Origin: B10-G9 sp964627755
GTDB lineage: Bacteria > Chloroflexota > Anaerolineae > Anaerolineales > UBA11858
Direction of reading: 5' to 3'
NCBI GenBank assembly: GCA_964627755.1
Contig: CAZVIH010000093.1
Span: 1-64,000 of the forward strand
Length of the DNA stretch: 64,000 nt
Shown: piece after piece, positions 9,172-18,521 of the stretch
Numbering within the stretch: position 1 is the first letter of the stretch
How the letters are laid out: each line of letters opens with the position of its first letter
Notes under the pieces: model-generated
Database searches by the model: none
What the model saw: only the letters and a program-made list of their open reading frames with translations
Told to the model about the DNA's origin: nothing
Position numbers and translations under genes: made by a program

Positions 9172-9206
9172 AAAAAAGGCCTGGACTTAAATGTCCAGGC
9201 CTTTTT
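9172..9206. terminator. Bidirectional terminator
   Basis: GGCCTGGAC (9178-9186) pairs with GTCCAGGCC (9193-9201) over a 6-base loop, with A6 before and T5 after. It separates the methylase-like gene from the convergent PBP1 gene. Confidence 0.9.
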
Positions 9207-9229
9207 ATATCGATTTTTTTCCCAACGAA

Positions 9230-12200
9230 TTACGGCGTTGGAGACGGGGTGGATGTTGCTGTTTGAGTCGGCGTTGGAGTATTGCTCCCCACTGGCGTCA
9301 GTGTAATCGTGGGAGTCAATGTCTCAGTTGGCGAGGGCGTAAATGTTGGAGTGGGTGTCGGTGTCGGTACCTGGATATTAATTTGAATCCTTCTCTCAGC
9401 ATAAACATCATTTGATCCTGTCATATACAGCCTTAAGGTCACCCACCCACTCGGGAGATCACTGATATCCCAGGAAAAGATCTCTGAGATAGTGGTGACT
9501 GGATCGCTGAATTCCTGGAGCACTTTCCACTGAGCCGGGTCTGTACCAGGCCCGTAATCAAGCTTGGCATTATTAAAAGCACTGGTAGCGTTTACTCTGG
9601 CGAATATATCAACAGGGCTGATAATAAGGATATCCTCTTTCCGGGGAGAAGCGAACTCCAGCAAAGGCCTCGAGTCACCTGCGCTGCAGACCTTAGTTTC
9701 ATCAATAACATAGGGTTTTTTGGTCAACCCCATACTTTTTGCCCACTCCTTACCTTCTTTATCGTTTTTAAGCCATTTTTTTGCCCAGGGATCATCCACA
9801 TGGATACCTAGTTTTTCAGTATGATAGTCCAGGCATTCAGAAGACCATAATTTATTTGTCCAGGTGTCCACCACCACCTCTTCCCATAAGTCTTGGTCGC
9901 TGGGCAGTGGCAGCTGATCAGCGGCAAAATATTCACTACGCTGGCTGGGACAATATTTGGATGGCTCAGTCCCGGACACAGAGCAAATCACACGCTCGGT
10001 GATCCCGGCCGGCCTTGAAAAACCAGTGGGGTTTCCATTCGTCAATTGCTGGATGCCCTGCTGCATAACCTCAGCCCAGATAGGTGCCGCGCCAGTTAAT
10101 CCGCTGGTATCCTGCATAGGTGTGTAATCTGCATTTCCAACCCAAACACCGACAGCCAGATCCGGGGTATAACCCAGGGTCCAGTTATCCCGAAAATCAT
10201 TGGTAGTGCCGGTCTTGGCAGCCGCTTTAAAAGGCAGATTGATCACCGGGTTAGTGCCAAATCCCGGGATGCGGGCCTGGGTATCGGAAAGGATCGATGA
10301 GATCAAGTAAGCATGTTCAGCACGAATGACCTGTTCACCGGCTGACTGCTGGTATTGATAGATCAAATTGCCTTGATAATCCTCTATCCGCGTGATTGCT
10401 ACCGGCGGCACCTGCCTGCCCCCATTTGCAATAGTCGCGTAGACTCCTGTCAGATCCAGCAAGGTCACTTCTCCCCCTCCCAGGGTCAGGGAAAGTCCAT
10501 AATCATTCCTGGTCAATGTCGATATACCCAGACGTTGAGCAAAAGGGATTAATCCTTCTTCTTTTTCCGTGTCCGGATCATCATAGATACCCACGAAATC
10601 AAGGGTCTTTACAGCAGGAACATTATAAGAATTGGCCAGAGCTGTTCGAACAGTAACCGGACCATGGAACCTTTCGTCATAATTAACCGGTTCATAGGGA
10701 TCGCGGGGATCGTTGGGGTCCCCGGATGGAGGGAATTCTGAGGGCACATCCCAGATCAAGGTTGCCGGAGTCCAACCTTTTTCGAAAGCTGCCAGATAGG
10801 TGAGCGGTTTAATTGAAGATCCAGGTTGGCGGGGGCTAACCGACATGTTGATCTCACCTTGAATCTCCTTATTATCAAAATCGGCCGAGCCAACCATGGC
10901 CAAGATCTCTCCAGTATTAGGTTGTAGGGCAATTAAAGCCCCGTTGGTAACATGTTTTGCCTCAAGTGAATCCACTTGCTCTTTGACAACACTTTGGGCC
11001 ATATCCTGCAGAACGGGATCAAGAGTCGTATATACCGTGAATCCAGATCGGTATATGGTCTGGGGATCATAAGTGTTTTCCAGGATGGAAGTGATGTAAT
11101 AGACCCAATGTGGATAGTGCATTTCCCAGGTAGGCGGTTCGAAATCATAATTTTTGATTTCATCCGCTGCGCTAGTGGCTTCTCCGGGTCCGACACAAAT
11201 GGGCTGCTGGTTATTGCTGACATAGATGCAGCCCTGTTCCAGGCTGGTTTGATACATTAAAACCAACACACTTTCGTGCCGCCTTAGGGTCACATCTCGA
11301 TTAGTATAAATATCATATACTGCTGGAAGCTGCGGCAGACCAGCCAGGAAAGAGGCCTGACCCAGGGTAAGGTTTTTCGCCGAAGTATTGAAATAAGTTT
11401 GAGCAGCTGCTTCCACACCATAGGCCAGGTTGCCAAAATTGATCTCGTTCAAGTAGAGCTCAAGGATCTCATCCTTGCTGTACTGGCGGGTGATTTCGGC
11501 TGCCAGGATGGCTTCCCTCAATTTGCGCGTATAAGTGCGGCTGACCTGCTCTTCAGGAGCGAGCACCAGCATTTTTGTCAGCTGCTGAGTGATCGTAGAA
11601 GCGCCAGAGACAATCTGGTCGCTGATCAGATTGTAATAAAAAGACCGGGCGATTGCCATTAAATCATAACCGGGATGACTGTAAAAATTTGAATCTTCTG
11701 TGGCTATTGTGGCTGCAACCAGGTAAGGTGAGATTTCGTCCAGAGGGACATAGGTTCTTTTTCCTGCGCTGGGATCAACAAGCTCATAAAGAATATTACC
11801 TTCCCGATCCAGGATGCGAGTCGTTTCAAATTGAGCCGCCTGTTCCCTCAAATCCTGTACTACTGGCAGTGTGGATGCAATCCGGTTGTAATAATAAACT
11901 GCAACTGAGCCGCCAATGATCGCCAGAACAATCCCGATAAACAGGCCAATCACCAGCATACGTATGACACATCCCCAACCCTGCTTCTTTGACAAGCTCC
12001 CGGGCCCATTGGTCTTCCACCACTTTACAAATTTTGATTGAGGTTGAACCGGGACAGTCGAAGTCCTCGTTCTGTTGATAGACGAGGGAGATGTCCTACC
12101 TGGCGACGGTGGTTCATCCATTCGCCGCGGAAGCGGCATACCTCGTTCATCTAAAGCAGGAGGAGGTGTGAACGGAGTTGATCCCAAAGAGGGCGGCGGG

Positions 12201-12508
12201 GTGTCATCCAGCGGAGATCGTTTCTGCGAGCCAGGTTTTTCATCTGACCGTTCCGCCTGGTACTTCTCAGATTGGAATTCCCCGGGCAAGTGAGCCTGGG
12301 TTCGCTGATAGGACACTGGCCTTCTTCGGGCAGAACCTATTGCTCTATCCAAAGGGCTATCCCCCCCGGAAGGTAAATCTTTTTCGGGGGGTTTTTCGAC
12401 AGAGAAGTCAAAAGCATCCTTCTTGGGATGTTCTCCAGCCTTTTCCGAACCGTTTAGCGGTTTATTAATCTGATCTTTTGGATCCCGGGGATTCTCTGCG
12501 TCTGTCAT
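9230..12508 (-). CDS. Bifunctional penicillin-binding protein 1 (glycosyltransferase/transpeptidase)
   Basis: Polymerises lipid II and cross-links peptidoglycan at the outer face of the membrane. It is long for class A PBPs (1092 residues). Order: a charged Pro-rich cytoplasmic region (1-180), one membrane span (about 184-210), a GT51 domain with catalytic Glu271 in ATEDSNFYSH, then the transpeptidase with Ser564 (SSIK), a SYN motif and Lys765 (KTGT). After the penicillin-binding domain come a beta-rich region and a terminal ~45-residue Thr/Pro/Ser tail that ends the protein. No clear ribosome site precedes the ATG at 12508; a GAGGAG lies about 30 bases upstream. Expressed alone between two convergent/divergent neighbours. 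Confidence 0.93.
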   Translation of the reverse strand: MTDAENPRDPKDQINKPLNGSEKAGEHPKKDAFDFSVEKPPEKDLPSGGDSPLDRAIGSARRRPVSYQRTQAHLPGEFQSEKYQAERSDEKPGSQKRSPLDDTPPPSLGSTPFTPPPALDERGMPLPRRMDEPPSPGRTSPSSINRTRTSTVPVQPQSKFVKWWKTNGPGSLSKKQGWGCVIRMLVIGLFIGIVLAIIGGSVAVYYYNRIASTLPVVQDLREQAAQFETTRILDREGNILYELVDPSAGKRTYVPLDEISPYLVAATIATEDSNFYSHPGYDLMAIARSFYYNLISDQIVSGASTITQQLTKMLVLAPEEQVSRTYTRKLREAILAAEITRQYSKDEILELYLNEINFGNLAYGVEAAAQTYFNTSAKNLTLGQASFLAGLPQLPAVYDIYTNRDVTLRRHESVLVLMYQTSLEQGCIYVSNNQQPICVGPGEATSAADEIKNYDFEPPTWEMHYPHWVYYITSILENTYDPQTIYRSGFTVYTTLDPVLQDMAQSVVKEQVDSLEAKHVTNGALIALQPNTGEILAMVGSADFDNKEIQGEINMSVSPRQPGSSIKPLTYLAAFEKGWTPATLIWDVPSEFPPSGDPNDPRDPYEPVNYDERFHGPVTVRTALANSYNVPAVKTLDFVGIYDDPDTEKEEGLIPFAQRLGISTLTRNDYGLSLTLGGGEVTLLDLTGVYATIANGGRQVPPVAITRIEDYQGNLIYQYQQSAGEQVIRAEHAYLISSILSDTQARIPGFGTNPVINLPFKAAAKTGTTNDFRDNWTLGYTPDLAVGVWVGNADYTPMQDTSGLTGAAPIWAEVMQQGIQQLTNGNPTGFSRPAGITERVICSVSGTEPSKYCPSQRSEYFAADQLPLPSDQDLWEEVVVDTWTNKLWSSECLDYHTEKLGIHVDDPWAKKWLKNDKEGKEWAKSMGLTKKPYVIDETKVCSAGDSRPLLEFASPRKEDILIISPVDIFARVNATSAFNNAKLDYGPGTDPAQWKVLQEFSDPVTTISEIFSWDISDLPSGWVTLRLYMTGSNDVYAERRIQINIQVPTPTPTPTFTPSPTETLTPTITLTPVGSNTPTPTQTATSTPSPTP

Positions 12509-12561
12509 AATATTCAGGCAATCATTAACTGCCCGTAATCTAATCTCCTCGTTCTGGAGTT

Positions 12562-12567
12562 ATTCTA
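12562..12567 (-). promoter_or_regulatory. Extended -10 element for the PBP1 gene
   Basis: On the minus strand the sequence reads TATGCTAGAATA, a TGn-extended -10 (TAGAAT), about 54 bases before the PBP1 ATG. No good -35 is visible. Confidence 0.5.
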
Positions 12568-12662
12568 GCATAAATTAGGTATTCCAGCCCCATAAGCGGA
12601 GTGATATTTCAATCCTGGAATTCCGATTTAAGAAGATGATTGACTGCTTTCCAGCCTGACTT

Positions 12663-12668
12663 TAGAAT
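12663..12668 (+). promoter_or_regulatory. -10 hexamer 7 bases before the glycosidase-like start
   Basis: TAGAAT followed by 7 bases and ATG at 12676. With the usual -10 to +1 distance transcription would begin at the start codon, suggesting a leaderless message. No Shine-Dalgarno is present. Confidence 0.45.
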
Positions 12669-12675
12669 TAGTGAT

Positions 12676-14937
12676 ATGAAACCAAGGACCTGGAATAGAC
12701 CCCTACCAAAGAGATTTCATTTGGGAGGAGAAAGACGATTCTCTTCAAAACTCCCCCAACCCGATCAAGGCTGGATTCTGCGTCTAACCACAGACAACCC
12801 ATCAGTCCCAACTGTGGAATTCCTGCCAGAGATCCCGGGAATGAGCTTCCGGTTTTTCCCTCGTTTCAGTGAACTCTCTCAGATCCAGATCGATCCTGTG
12901 GTTTTTGACCCAACTCCATATTTAGATAGTTTTTCGTGGGATTGGATCGAATTTTTATACCAGCCACAAAAAGACCTGGAAGTCAGGTCTCATTACTGGA
13001 CCCCCGATTCCGGCGTGATCTGCGGAGAAAGCTGGATTAACAACCTTACTGGACATCACCGGGTTGTTGTTCTGGACCTGGTTTGTTTGCTTCAATCTCA
13101 AGGGGTTGGAAACCAGATCACCCTTGGGGAAATTATTGGCCGTCCGATCCTGACAGGATGTATTGGTGAACAAAACCTGATTCTGTTTCTGGCAGGCAAT
13201 CCGAACTTCAGAGAAGATCCCTTTCCATACCTGCAAACAACGCTGTCATTATCCCCCCATGGTTCAGAAAAAGTTCACTGGATTTGCATAAAATCAGATA
13301 CAAATAATGCGGCTCGCGAAGTATTGGAAAGTGTTCTTCAGCTCGACTGGCCGGGAGAAATCTCACATCGGAAAGTATCCCTGCAAAGTCAGCTTGAGAT
13401 AACAACTGGGGATCCAAATTGGGATTTTGTGCTGGCACTATCCCAAAAACTGGCTCAGTCAAAATACCACCAGCTAATCTCCGGTGAGGAAATAACTCCA
13501 TTCCAGGCCTTAATGTTGTTCCAATCCCTTGATAACAAAACCCCAGGATCAATAAAAAATATCCTCGATCTTGTATTCAATGATAATGTTCAAAATGAAC
13601 CAGAAGGAAAGATAAATGAAGGTGATTTAACACCACCCTTACTGGCTGCAGAGCTGCTCTGGCAAATCCATCAAGCGGGATTCAATAGTGATGTCTGGTC
13701 AAGTTATCTGCCAAAAGCAGCTGGATGGTTAGAAAACTGGTTTTCAACGAGTTTAGATACCGATGGAGATGGGATACCCGAATTAGTACATCCCCTCATA
13801 TTGGATCTGCCTGGATCCAAAACTGATGATGAACTGCTTTCTTGTAACAATTTAATCCTCTATCCTTACCTGGAATCTCCCGGCCTGAGCGCTCTTTTAT
13901 ATAATGATCTCTGCAAAATAATTGATCTAAATCAAATATTAGGGAGCAGTGCAAATCCTCACCTCCAGGAGAGAAAAGACACCCTCTCTATTTTCCTGAA
14001 GGAATCCTGGGATCCAGACAAAAGTGAGTTCCAAAACCGGGATGGCTCCAGCCATGGTACGGTTGCTGGATTGCATATTATGGAAAATTTGCAACCCGGA
14101 CTGAATATCCTGCGGACAGATTTAACACAGCCTACTCGCATCGGGGTCCTCCACCATGGATCAGCGTCAGATCACGTCCCTGAAGAATTAATCATCATAT
14201 TTCACGGCCTCGATTGGCGTGGAAATTATCGAATAGAGGAACTTCACTCGGGGAATATTACTTGGGCAGAAGGGACATTCTGGGGGATCTCAGAGAGCGT
14301 TTTTTCAAAACTGGATTATTGCATACTAAAAGGTTATAACCCGGAAGGGGATATCAGGCTGATCAATCCTTCCACTTCGGACAGTCATATCACTCAGCTG
14401 CTGCCCCTCTGGGCGGGAATCCTTCCACCTGGTCAAATCGGGGATTTTATAGAGAATATCCTGCTGGATGACGGCAGGTACTGGTCCCCTTATGGATTTA
14501 GTTCCTCCCCGGGTCCCAGCAGGTCAACAGTTCAATTAACATGGAACCTGCTCCTGGGGCAAACTCTACTGAAATTTAAAAAACATGATCAAGCAGCAGA
14601 GTTAGTGAGACGTTGGATGGCTGCAATTATTCCTGAAATTGAACACTCAGGAAGTCTGTTTCCAGGATATGAGGTCGAAACGGGTCAGGGAACAGGGAAA
14701 AAAGAAAGCCTGGAATCTTTATTTCCTGTGAGTTTTTTCCTTCAGGTACTTGGTATTAATTTTTTTCAAGATGCCCGCCTCTCAATAGAAGGAAAAAATC
14801 CCTTCCCCTGGCCAGTCAAGCTGCGGTATAGAGGTTTGACAATAATGCGGGAAAAGGACCAAACGCTCATCATCCGCCCGGGGAGGGAAACTATAATCCT
14901 GACAGATCCGGATAAATTCCTACTCGATCTTGTTTAA
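12676..14937 (+). CDS. Six-hairpin (alpha/alpha) glycosidase-like protein, GH63-type
   Basis: A 753-residue protein without a signal peptide. The N-terminal ~250 residues look like a beta-sandwich, and the rest like an (alpha/alpha)6 barrel. Barrel hints are LDTDGDGIPELVHP (about 370-383), the PLWAGILPPGQ segment, and RYWSPYGFSSSPGPS (about 608-622), which resembles the SPYGIPS region of GH63 and related glucosidases. The catalytic acids cannot be assigned by eye. An in-frame TTG at 12640 would add 12 residues, but ATG 12676 is favoured because TAGAAT sits 7 bases before it. It diverges from PBP1, so a role in cell-wall glycan or storage sugar turnover is possible but unproven. Confidence 0.5.
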   Translation: MKPRTWNRPLPKRFHLGGERRFSSKLPQPDQGWILRLTTDNPSVPTVEFLPEIPGMSFRFFPRFSELSQIQIDPVVFDPTPYLDSFSWDWIEFLYQPQKDLEVRSHYWTPDSGVICGESWINNLTGHHRVVVLDLVCLLQSQGVGNQITLGEIIGRPILTGCIGEQNLILFLAGNPNFREDPFPYLQTTLSLSPHGSEKVHWICIKSDTNNAAREVLESVLQLDWPGEISHRKVSLQSQLEITTGDPNWDFVLALSQKLAQSKYHQLISGEEITPFQALMLFQSLDNKTPGSIKNILDLVFNDNVQNEPEGKINEGDLTPPLLAAELLWQIHQAGFNSDVWSSYLPKAAGWLENWFSTSLDTDGDGIPELVHPLILDLPGSKTDDELLSCNNLILYPYLESPGLSALLYNDLCKIIDLNQILGSSANPHLQERKDTLSIFLKESWDPDKSEFQNRDGSSHGTVAGLHIMENLQPGLNILRTDLTQPTRIGVLHHGSASDHVPEELIIIFHGLDWRGNYRIEELHSGNITWAEGTFWGISESVFSKLDYCILKGYNPEGDIRLINPSTSDSHITQLLPLWAGILPPGQIGDFIENILLDDGRYWSPYGFSSSPGPSRSTVQLTWNLLLGQTLLKFKKHDQAAELVRRWMAAIIPEIEHSGSLFPGYEVETGQGTGKKESLESLFPVSFFLQVLGINFFQDARLSIEGKNPFPWPVKLRYRGLTIMREKDQTLIIRPGRETIILTDPDKFLLDLV

Positions 14938-15509
14938 TCATTTTCAATGAATTTTTCAGCCTGATAAATTTCCACATCCAGGTGATGATCCTTCCAGGCC
15001 GATGAATCCAATCCCATCTTGATACACAATCTCCCCAAAAAAAGCTCCGGATCAGGCAGTTGCTCCCAGACCTGGGGGAGAAAAGTAGCTCTTCTGAAAT
15101 TGTGCTTGAGGATCACTCCATCGATTCCGGGCCGCAATTTATTCACCAGATCATCAGTTGTGGAATACTGTAATATTTCCGGTTTGGTCAAACAGGATAC
15201 TTCGATTTTCAGATCAGGATACTCATTCAGCTTAAGTCCTGGGAAACGGGGGTCTTCAAAAGCAGCCCCAATAGCTCTGTCCTGGACATCTTTGATCAAT
15301 GGTTGGGATGCTTCTATGGATCCGATACAACCTCTCAATATCCCATTTATGGTCAAAGTGACAAAACATGCCCCTTTTTCTTTTATCCCGGAAGGGTAGT
15401 CCTCTAAACGAATAGGAGGAATTGTTTCACCGTTCAGGTGATTTTCAATTGCCTGGCGTGCTGTTGTTAAAAGGATCTGGCCTTCCTGAGGAGTGAGTTT
15501 TTTGGCCAT
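14934..15509 (-). CDS. AMMECR1 domain protein
   Basis: A 191-residue protein of the AMMECR1 family, whose biochemical role in bacteria is not established; in many genomes it occurs with MEMO and a radical-SAM protein, neither of which is in this window. The hallmark LRGCIGS is present (about residues 58-64), followed by the expected AAFEDPRFPGL segment. AAGGTG precedes the ATG at 15509. Its TAA stop overlaps the TAA of the convergent glycosidase-like gene within a shared TTAA, leaving no room for a terminator between them. Confidence 0.88.
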   Translation of the reverse strand: MAKKLTPQEGQILLTTARQAIENHLNGETIPPIRLEDYPSGIKEKGACFVTLTINGILRGCIGSIEASQPLIKDVQDRAIGAAFEDPRFPGLKLNEYPDLKIEVSCLTKPEILQYSTTDDLVNKLRPGIDGVILKHNFRRATFLPQVWEQLPDPELFLGRLCIKMGLDSSAWKDHHLDVEIYQAEKFIEND

Positions 15510-15716
15510 ATTCTTGCACCTTAATAAAAGAATAATATAATCGAATCAGGACTTTTTGAGGGCGAAAAATCGACCAAAACTGGATAAAAATGATCGATTC
15601 TGCTCTATTTTAAGCCCCCAATACGCCTATTAAGGGTATCCGGGCAGCTATGTATTACTGTTTCTATACGAAAAGTACGGTAAAATTAAGCTGGATTCCG
15701 GAATGCCTTTTACCAG

Positions 15717-15722
15717 TATTAT
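15717..15722 (+). promoter_or_regulatory. -10 hexamer 6 bases before the amidase start
   Basis: TATTAT with 6 bases to the ATG at 15729 and no Shine-Dalgarno; another candidate leaderless start. Confidence 0.4.
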
Positions 15723-15728
15723 AACGGA

Positions 15729-16502
15729 ATGAAACCACAAATTGACCCTCATGGAGGGCAGCCAGTCACCGGACTGGTTAGCAAAACTACCAAAGCAATA
15801 CTCAATGTTTTGCTGGCTGCCATCCTTTCCGCAACATTATTTACCGCTCTGCCTGCCACGGGCATCGGTTTAAAGTCATCCCCCTTCCAGTCTCTAAACA
15901 GCAGCGGGGAGAGTGCCAACGCGGCTACTCCCCAGGTAAATTTGCATGTTGGATTGGTAGTTGGACACTGGGGCCATGGCGATGACGTAGGTGCAGTCTG
16001 CTCTGATAGCCTGGGTGGTTTCAAGGAAGTGGATATCAATTACACTATCGCTGATCTAACCCGTCAATATCTAGAAGCTGAAGGTTTACAGGTGGATATG
16101 TTACAAGAATTTGATCCTCACCTGGATGGATACCAGAGTAATGCCCTGATCTCCATTCATGCCGATACCTGTGAATACATTCCTGAATTAGGGACTGGGT
16201 TTAAAATTGCCGAAGCTGCAGATAACAAACGCCCCGAGCAGGCTGCTCGCCTGATGGCCTGTATAAAAAACCGCTATAGTGAAGCCACAGGTTTAAGGTA
16301 TGACGACCACCGTATCACCGATGATATGACCAGCTATCACGCCTTTGGAGAGATCGATCCTAATACACCTGCAGTGATCATCGAAACCGGGTACATGAAT
16401 CAGGATCGTGAACTATTAACCCAAAATCCAGCCCTAGTCGCCCGCGGTATTACTGCTGGAATTATGTGTTTCCTGAACCGGGAAGTGATTTCACCGGAAT
16501 AA
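15729..16502 (+). CDS. N-acetylmuramoyl-L-alanine amidase (Amidase_3)
   Basis: Cleaves the bond between N-acetylmuramic acid and the stem peptide of peptidoglycan. The 257 residues begin with a 22-residue N-terminal extension, then a hydrophobic export signal or anchor (about 23-46), then a zinc amidase domain. Seen: GHWGHGDDVGA (first zinc His), KEVDINYTIA (zinc Glu), ALISIHADTC (second His) and VIIETGYMNQDREL, with the catalytic Glu. It is followed 2 bases later by two L,D-transpeptidases, so it is the first gene of a wall-remodelling operon. Confidence 0.9.
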   Translation: MKPQIDPHGGQPVTGLVSKTTKAILNVLLAAILSATLFTALPATGIGLKSSPFQSLNSSGESANAATPQVNLHVGLVVGHWGHGDDVGAVCSDSLGGFKEVDINYTIADLTRQYLEAEGLQVDMLQEFDPHLDGYQSNALISIHADTCEYIPELGTGFKIAEAADNKRPEQAARLMACIKNRYSEATGLRYDDHRITDDMTSYHAFGEIDPNTPAVIIETGYMNQDRELLTQNPALVARGITAGIMCFLNREVISPE

Positions 16503-16504
16503 CT

Positions 16505-17500
16505 ATGTCCCAGAAACTGCCAGAAGCTGCTTTCGAAGCATTAAATGAGGCCAAGTATGCCCTTAACAAAGGTGAACTTCAACGAGCCAGGCGCCTGGCG
16601 TTAAAAGCTGTTAAACTGGCACCGGATTTTGAAGAACCCTGGTTATACCTGGCATCAGTCTCTTCAGCGGAAGCCAGTATTTCTTATCTAAAGAAGGCCC
16701 TTGAGATCAATCCTGCCAGCATCCAGGCTAAAAAAGGTATGCATTGGGCCATTCAGCGTTTCAGGAAAACAAATCCTTGGCAAACCCCTAAACGCATTAA
16801 GCTGCCTATATCCATCACCAAAGAAGCCCTGACATCGAATAAACCAGCCATCCTTTCCTGGTCCACAGTTGCCGTAATCCTGATTGGAGTACTGCTGGTC
16901 TGGCTCTGGACTCCGGATTTCTCATTTGCACTCCCCAACTTCCAGGCAACAGCTCAAACGACCCTGTCCGCCCAGGAGAATGTTCGCAAGGTCACCTACA
17001 CACCCACACCGACCAATACACCAACCCCTACTCCAACACCGACAAATACACCCACGCCAACCATTACTCCGACCCCCAAACCAACTCCGGTTCCAAATAC
17101 ATACCCATCCTTTATCAAATCAGTCCTACCCTCTGGGGTTTATCCAGATGAACGCTGGTTCGATGTTAACCTGTCCACCCAGCGTATGTACGCCTATGAT
17201 GGTGATAAGTTGATCAAGACCTTTATCGTTTCCACAGGTCTCCCTGGTACACCAACTGTCACTGGACGTTTTAGGGTTTATGTAAAATACACCTCAACAT
17301 TAATGGTTGGACCCGGTTATTATCTCCCCGGAGTGCAATGGACGATGTACTTCTATAGTTCTTATGGTATCCACGGCACATACTGGCATAATAATTTCGG
17401 TTATCCCATGAGCCACGGCTGCATTAATATGAGAAATGAAGACGCCGAATGGTCTTTCAACTTTGCCAGTGTTGGAACACTGGTTAACATCCATTATTAA
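16505..17500 (+). CDS. L,D-transpeptidase with N-terminal TPR region
   Basis: Forms 3-3 cross-links or attaches proteins to peptidoglycan. From the ATG at 16505 (just after the amidase stop) the protein has 331 residues: a cytoplasmic TPR-like region (about 1-85), a membrane span (about 118-138), a Thr/Pro linker (about 160-200), then a YkuD domain. The active-site region reads HGTYWHNNFGYPMSHGCINM, with the nucleophilic Cys in SHGC; the usual Arg after GCI is Asn. An upstream in-frame ATG at 16466 lies inside the amidase gene and is less likely. Cytoplasmic TPRs joined to an external catalytic domain suggest regulated positioning. Confidence 0.88.
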   Translation: MSQKLPEAAFEALNEAKYALNKGELQRARRLALKAVKLAPDFEEPWLYLASVSSAEASISYLKKALEINPASIQAKKGMHWAIQRFRKTNPWQTPKRIKLPISITKEALTSNKPAILSWSTVAVILIGVLLVWLWTPDFSFALPNFQATAQTTLSAQENVRKVTYTPTPTNTPTPTPTPTNTPTPTITPTPKPTPVPNTYPSFIKSVLPSGVYPDERWFDVNLSTQRMYAYDGDKLIKTFIVSTGLPGTPTVTGRFRVYVKYTSTLMVGPGYYLPGVQWTMYFYSSYGIHGTYWHNNFGYPMSHGCINMRNEDAEWSFNFASVGTLVNIHY

Positions 17501-17501
17501 T

Positions 17502-18521
17502 ATGAACCAAAAATTCACCAGGAAAGACTTCTTAAATCTGAGCGGGTTAGGGGTTATCAGCCTTGTCGGCCGCCAACTGAACCCCGTGTTGAATATCTAC
17601 ACCGGTCAGCAAGGCAGAGTCATCTACGAGCGGATCTACACCTATCAAGAACCAACCTTTGAGAGTGAACGTGTCCGAATTCATTGGAAAGATGCAGTAT
17701 TCCCGATCAGCAAAGTAGTGCTTGGTTCTGGCGAACCAGATTACAACCGGATCTGGTATAAAATCGGCACTGAAGGATACGCCCACTCGGGAGGTGTTCA
17801 ACCCGTCCGAACAGACCCAAATCCGATCATCGCTGATATTCCTGAGAGGGGGCTTCTGTCTGAGATCACAGTCCCCTATACAGATGCCCTCTGGACACCC
17901 GGTGAGAGATATCACGTAGCTTACCGCTTTTATTACGAGACCACCCACTGGATCAAGGGGTTAGTGAATGGGCCAGATGGAATACCCTATTATCACATCC
18001 TGGAAGATAAGTGGGATTTGGATTACTACGTCCCTGCCTCCCACCTACGGGTTCTGCCTGAAAACGAACTGAGTCTTTTATCTCCGAATGTCCCCAGTAT
18101 CTTCAAGCGTATCGAAGTTCGTACTAGCACCCAAACAGTGATCGCGTTTGAATACAACGAACCAGTTTTTATGGTCAAAGCCGCAACAGGCGCTGATTTC
18201 AGCACTGGTAAATACCTCACACCTCCAGGCCATCACATCACAAATTACAAACGCCCATCCCGCCATATGGCGGCCGGCAACCTGGCCTTTAATGGCTATG
18301 ACCTGCCAGGCGTGCCCTGGATCAGCTACATCACCGAAAGCGGGATTGCATTCCACGGCACCTACTGGCATAATGATTTCGGAAAAGCGCGCAGCCATGG
18401 TTGTATCAACCTGCCCTCCAAAGCTGCCAAATGGCTCTATCGCTGGACATTGCCCAGCGTCCCCTACAATGAGCAATCGATCTATAACACCTCCGGTACC
18501 CATGTGGACGTATTGGAATAG
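17502..18521 (+). CDS. L,D-transpeptidase with a short twin-Arg-like leader region
   Basis: A second YkuD enzyme, 339 residues, starting one base after the preceding stop (an upstream in-frame ATG at 17436 lies inside that gene). The N-terminus (KFTRKDFLNLSGLGVISLVG) resembles short Tat-type leaders of secreted Chloroflexota proteins, though only one Arg is present. The middle has SH3-like repeats. The catalytic region reads HGTYWHNDFGKARSHGCINL. It differs from its neighbour in lacking the TPR and Thr/Pro parts, so the two probably act at different places in the wall. Confidence 0.85.
   Translation: MNQKFTRKDFLNLSGLGVISLVGRQLNPVLNIYTGQQGRVIYERIYTYQEPTFESERVRIHWKDAVFPISKVVLGSGEPDYNRIWYKIGTEGYAHSGGVQPVRTDPNPIIADIPERGLLSEITVPYTDALWTPGERYHVAYRFYYETTHWIKGLVNGPDGIPYYHILEDKWDLDYYVPASHLRVLPENELSLLSPNVPSIFKRIEVRTSTQTVIAFEYNEPVFMVKAATGADFSTGKYLTPPGHHITNYKRPSRHMAAGNLAFNGYDLPGVPWISYITESGIAFHGTYWHNDFGKARSHGCINLPSKAAKWLYRWTLPSVPYNEQSIYNTSGTHVDVLE

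Noticed and set aside
9191..9415. An open frame opposite the PBP1 tail rich in Arg, Cys and Trp
   Set aside because: It is the complement of the Thr/Pro repeat codons, with no ribosome site or family resemblance.
13959..14141. Short opposite-strand open frames within the glycosidase-like gene and similar ones in other long genes
   Set aside because: They lie fully inside better-supported genes and lack ribosome sites and family signatures.
16995..17105. Short tandem ACACC-type DNA repeats that could be taken for a repeat array
   Set aside because: They encode the Thr/Pro linker of the L,D-transpeptidase; there are no spacers and the frame is kept, so this is not a CRISPR array or separate element.
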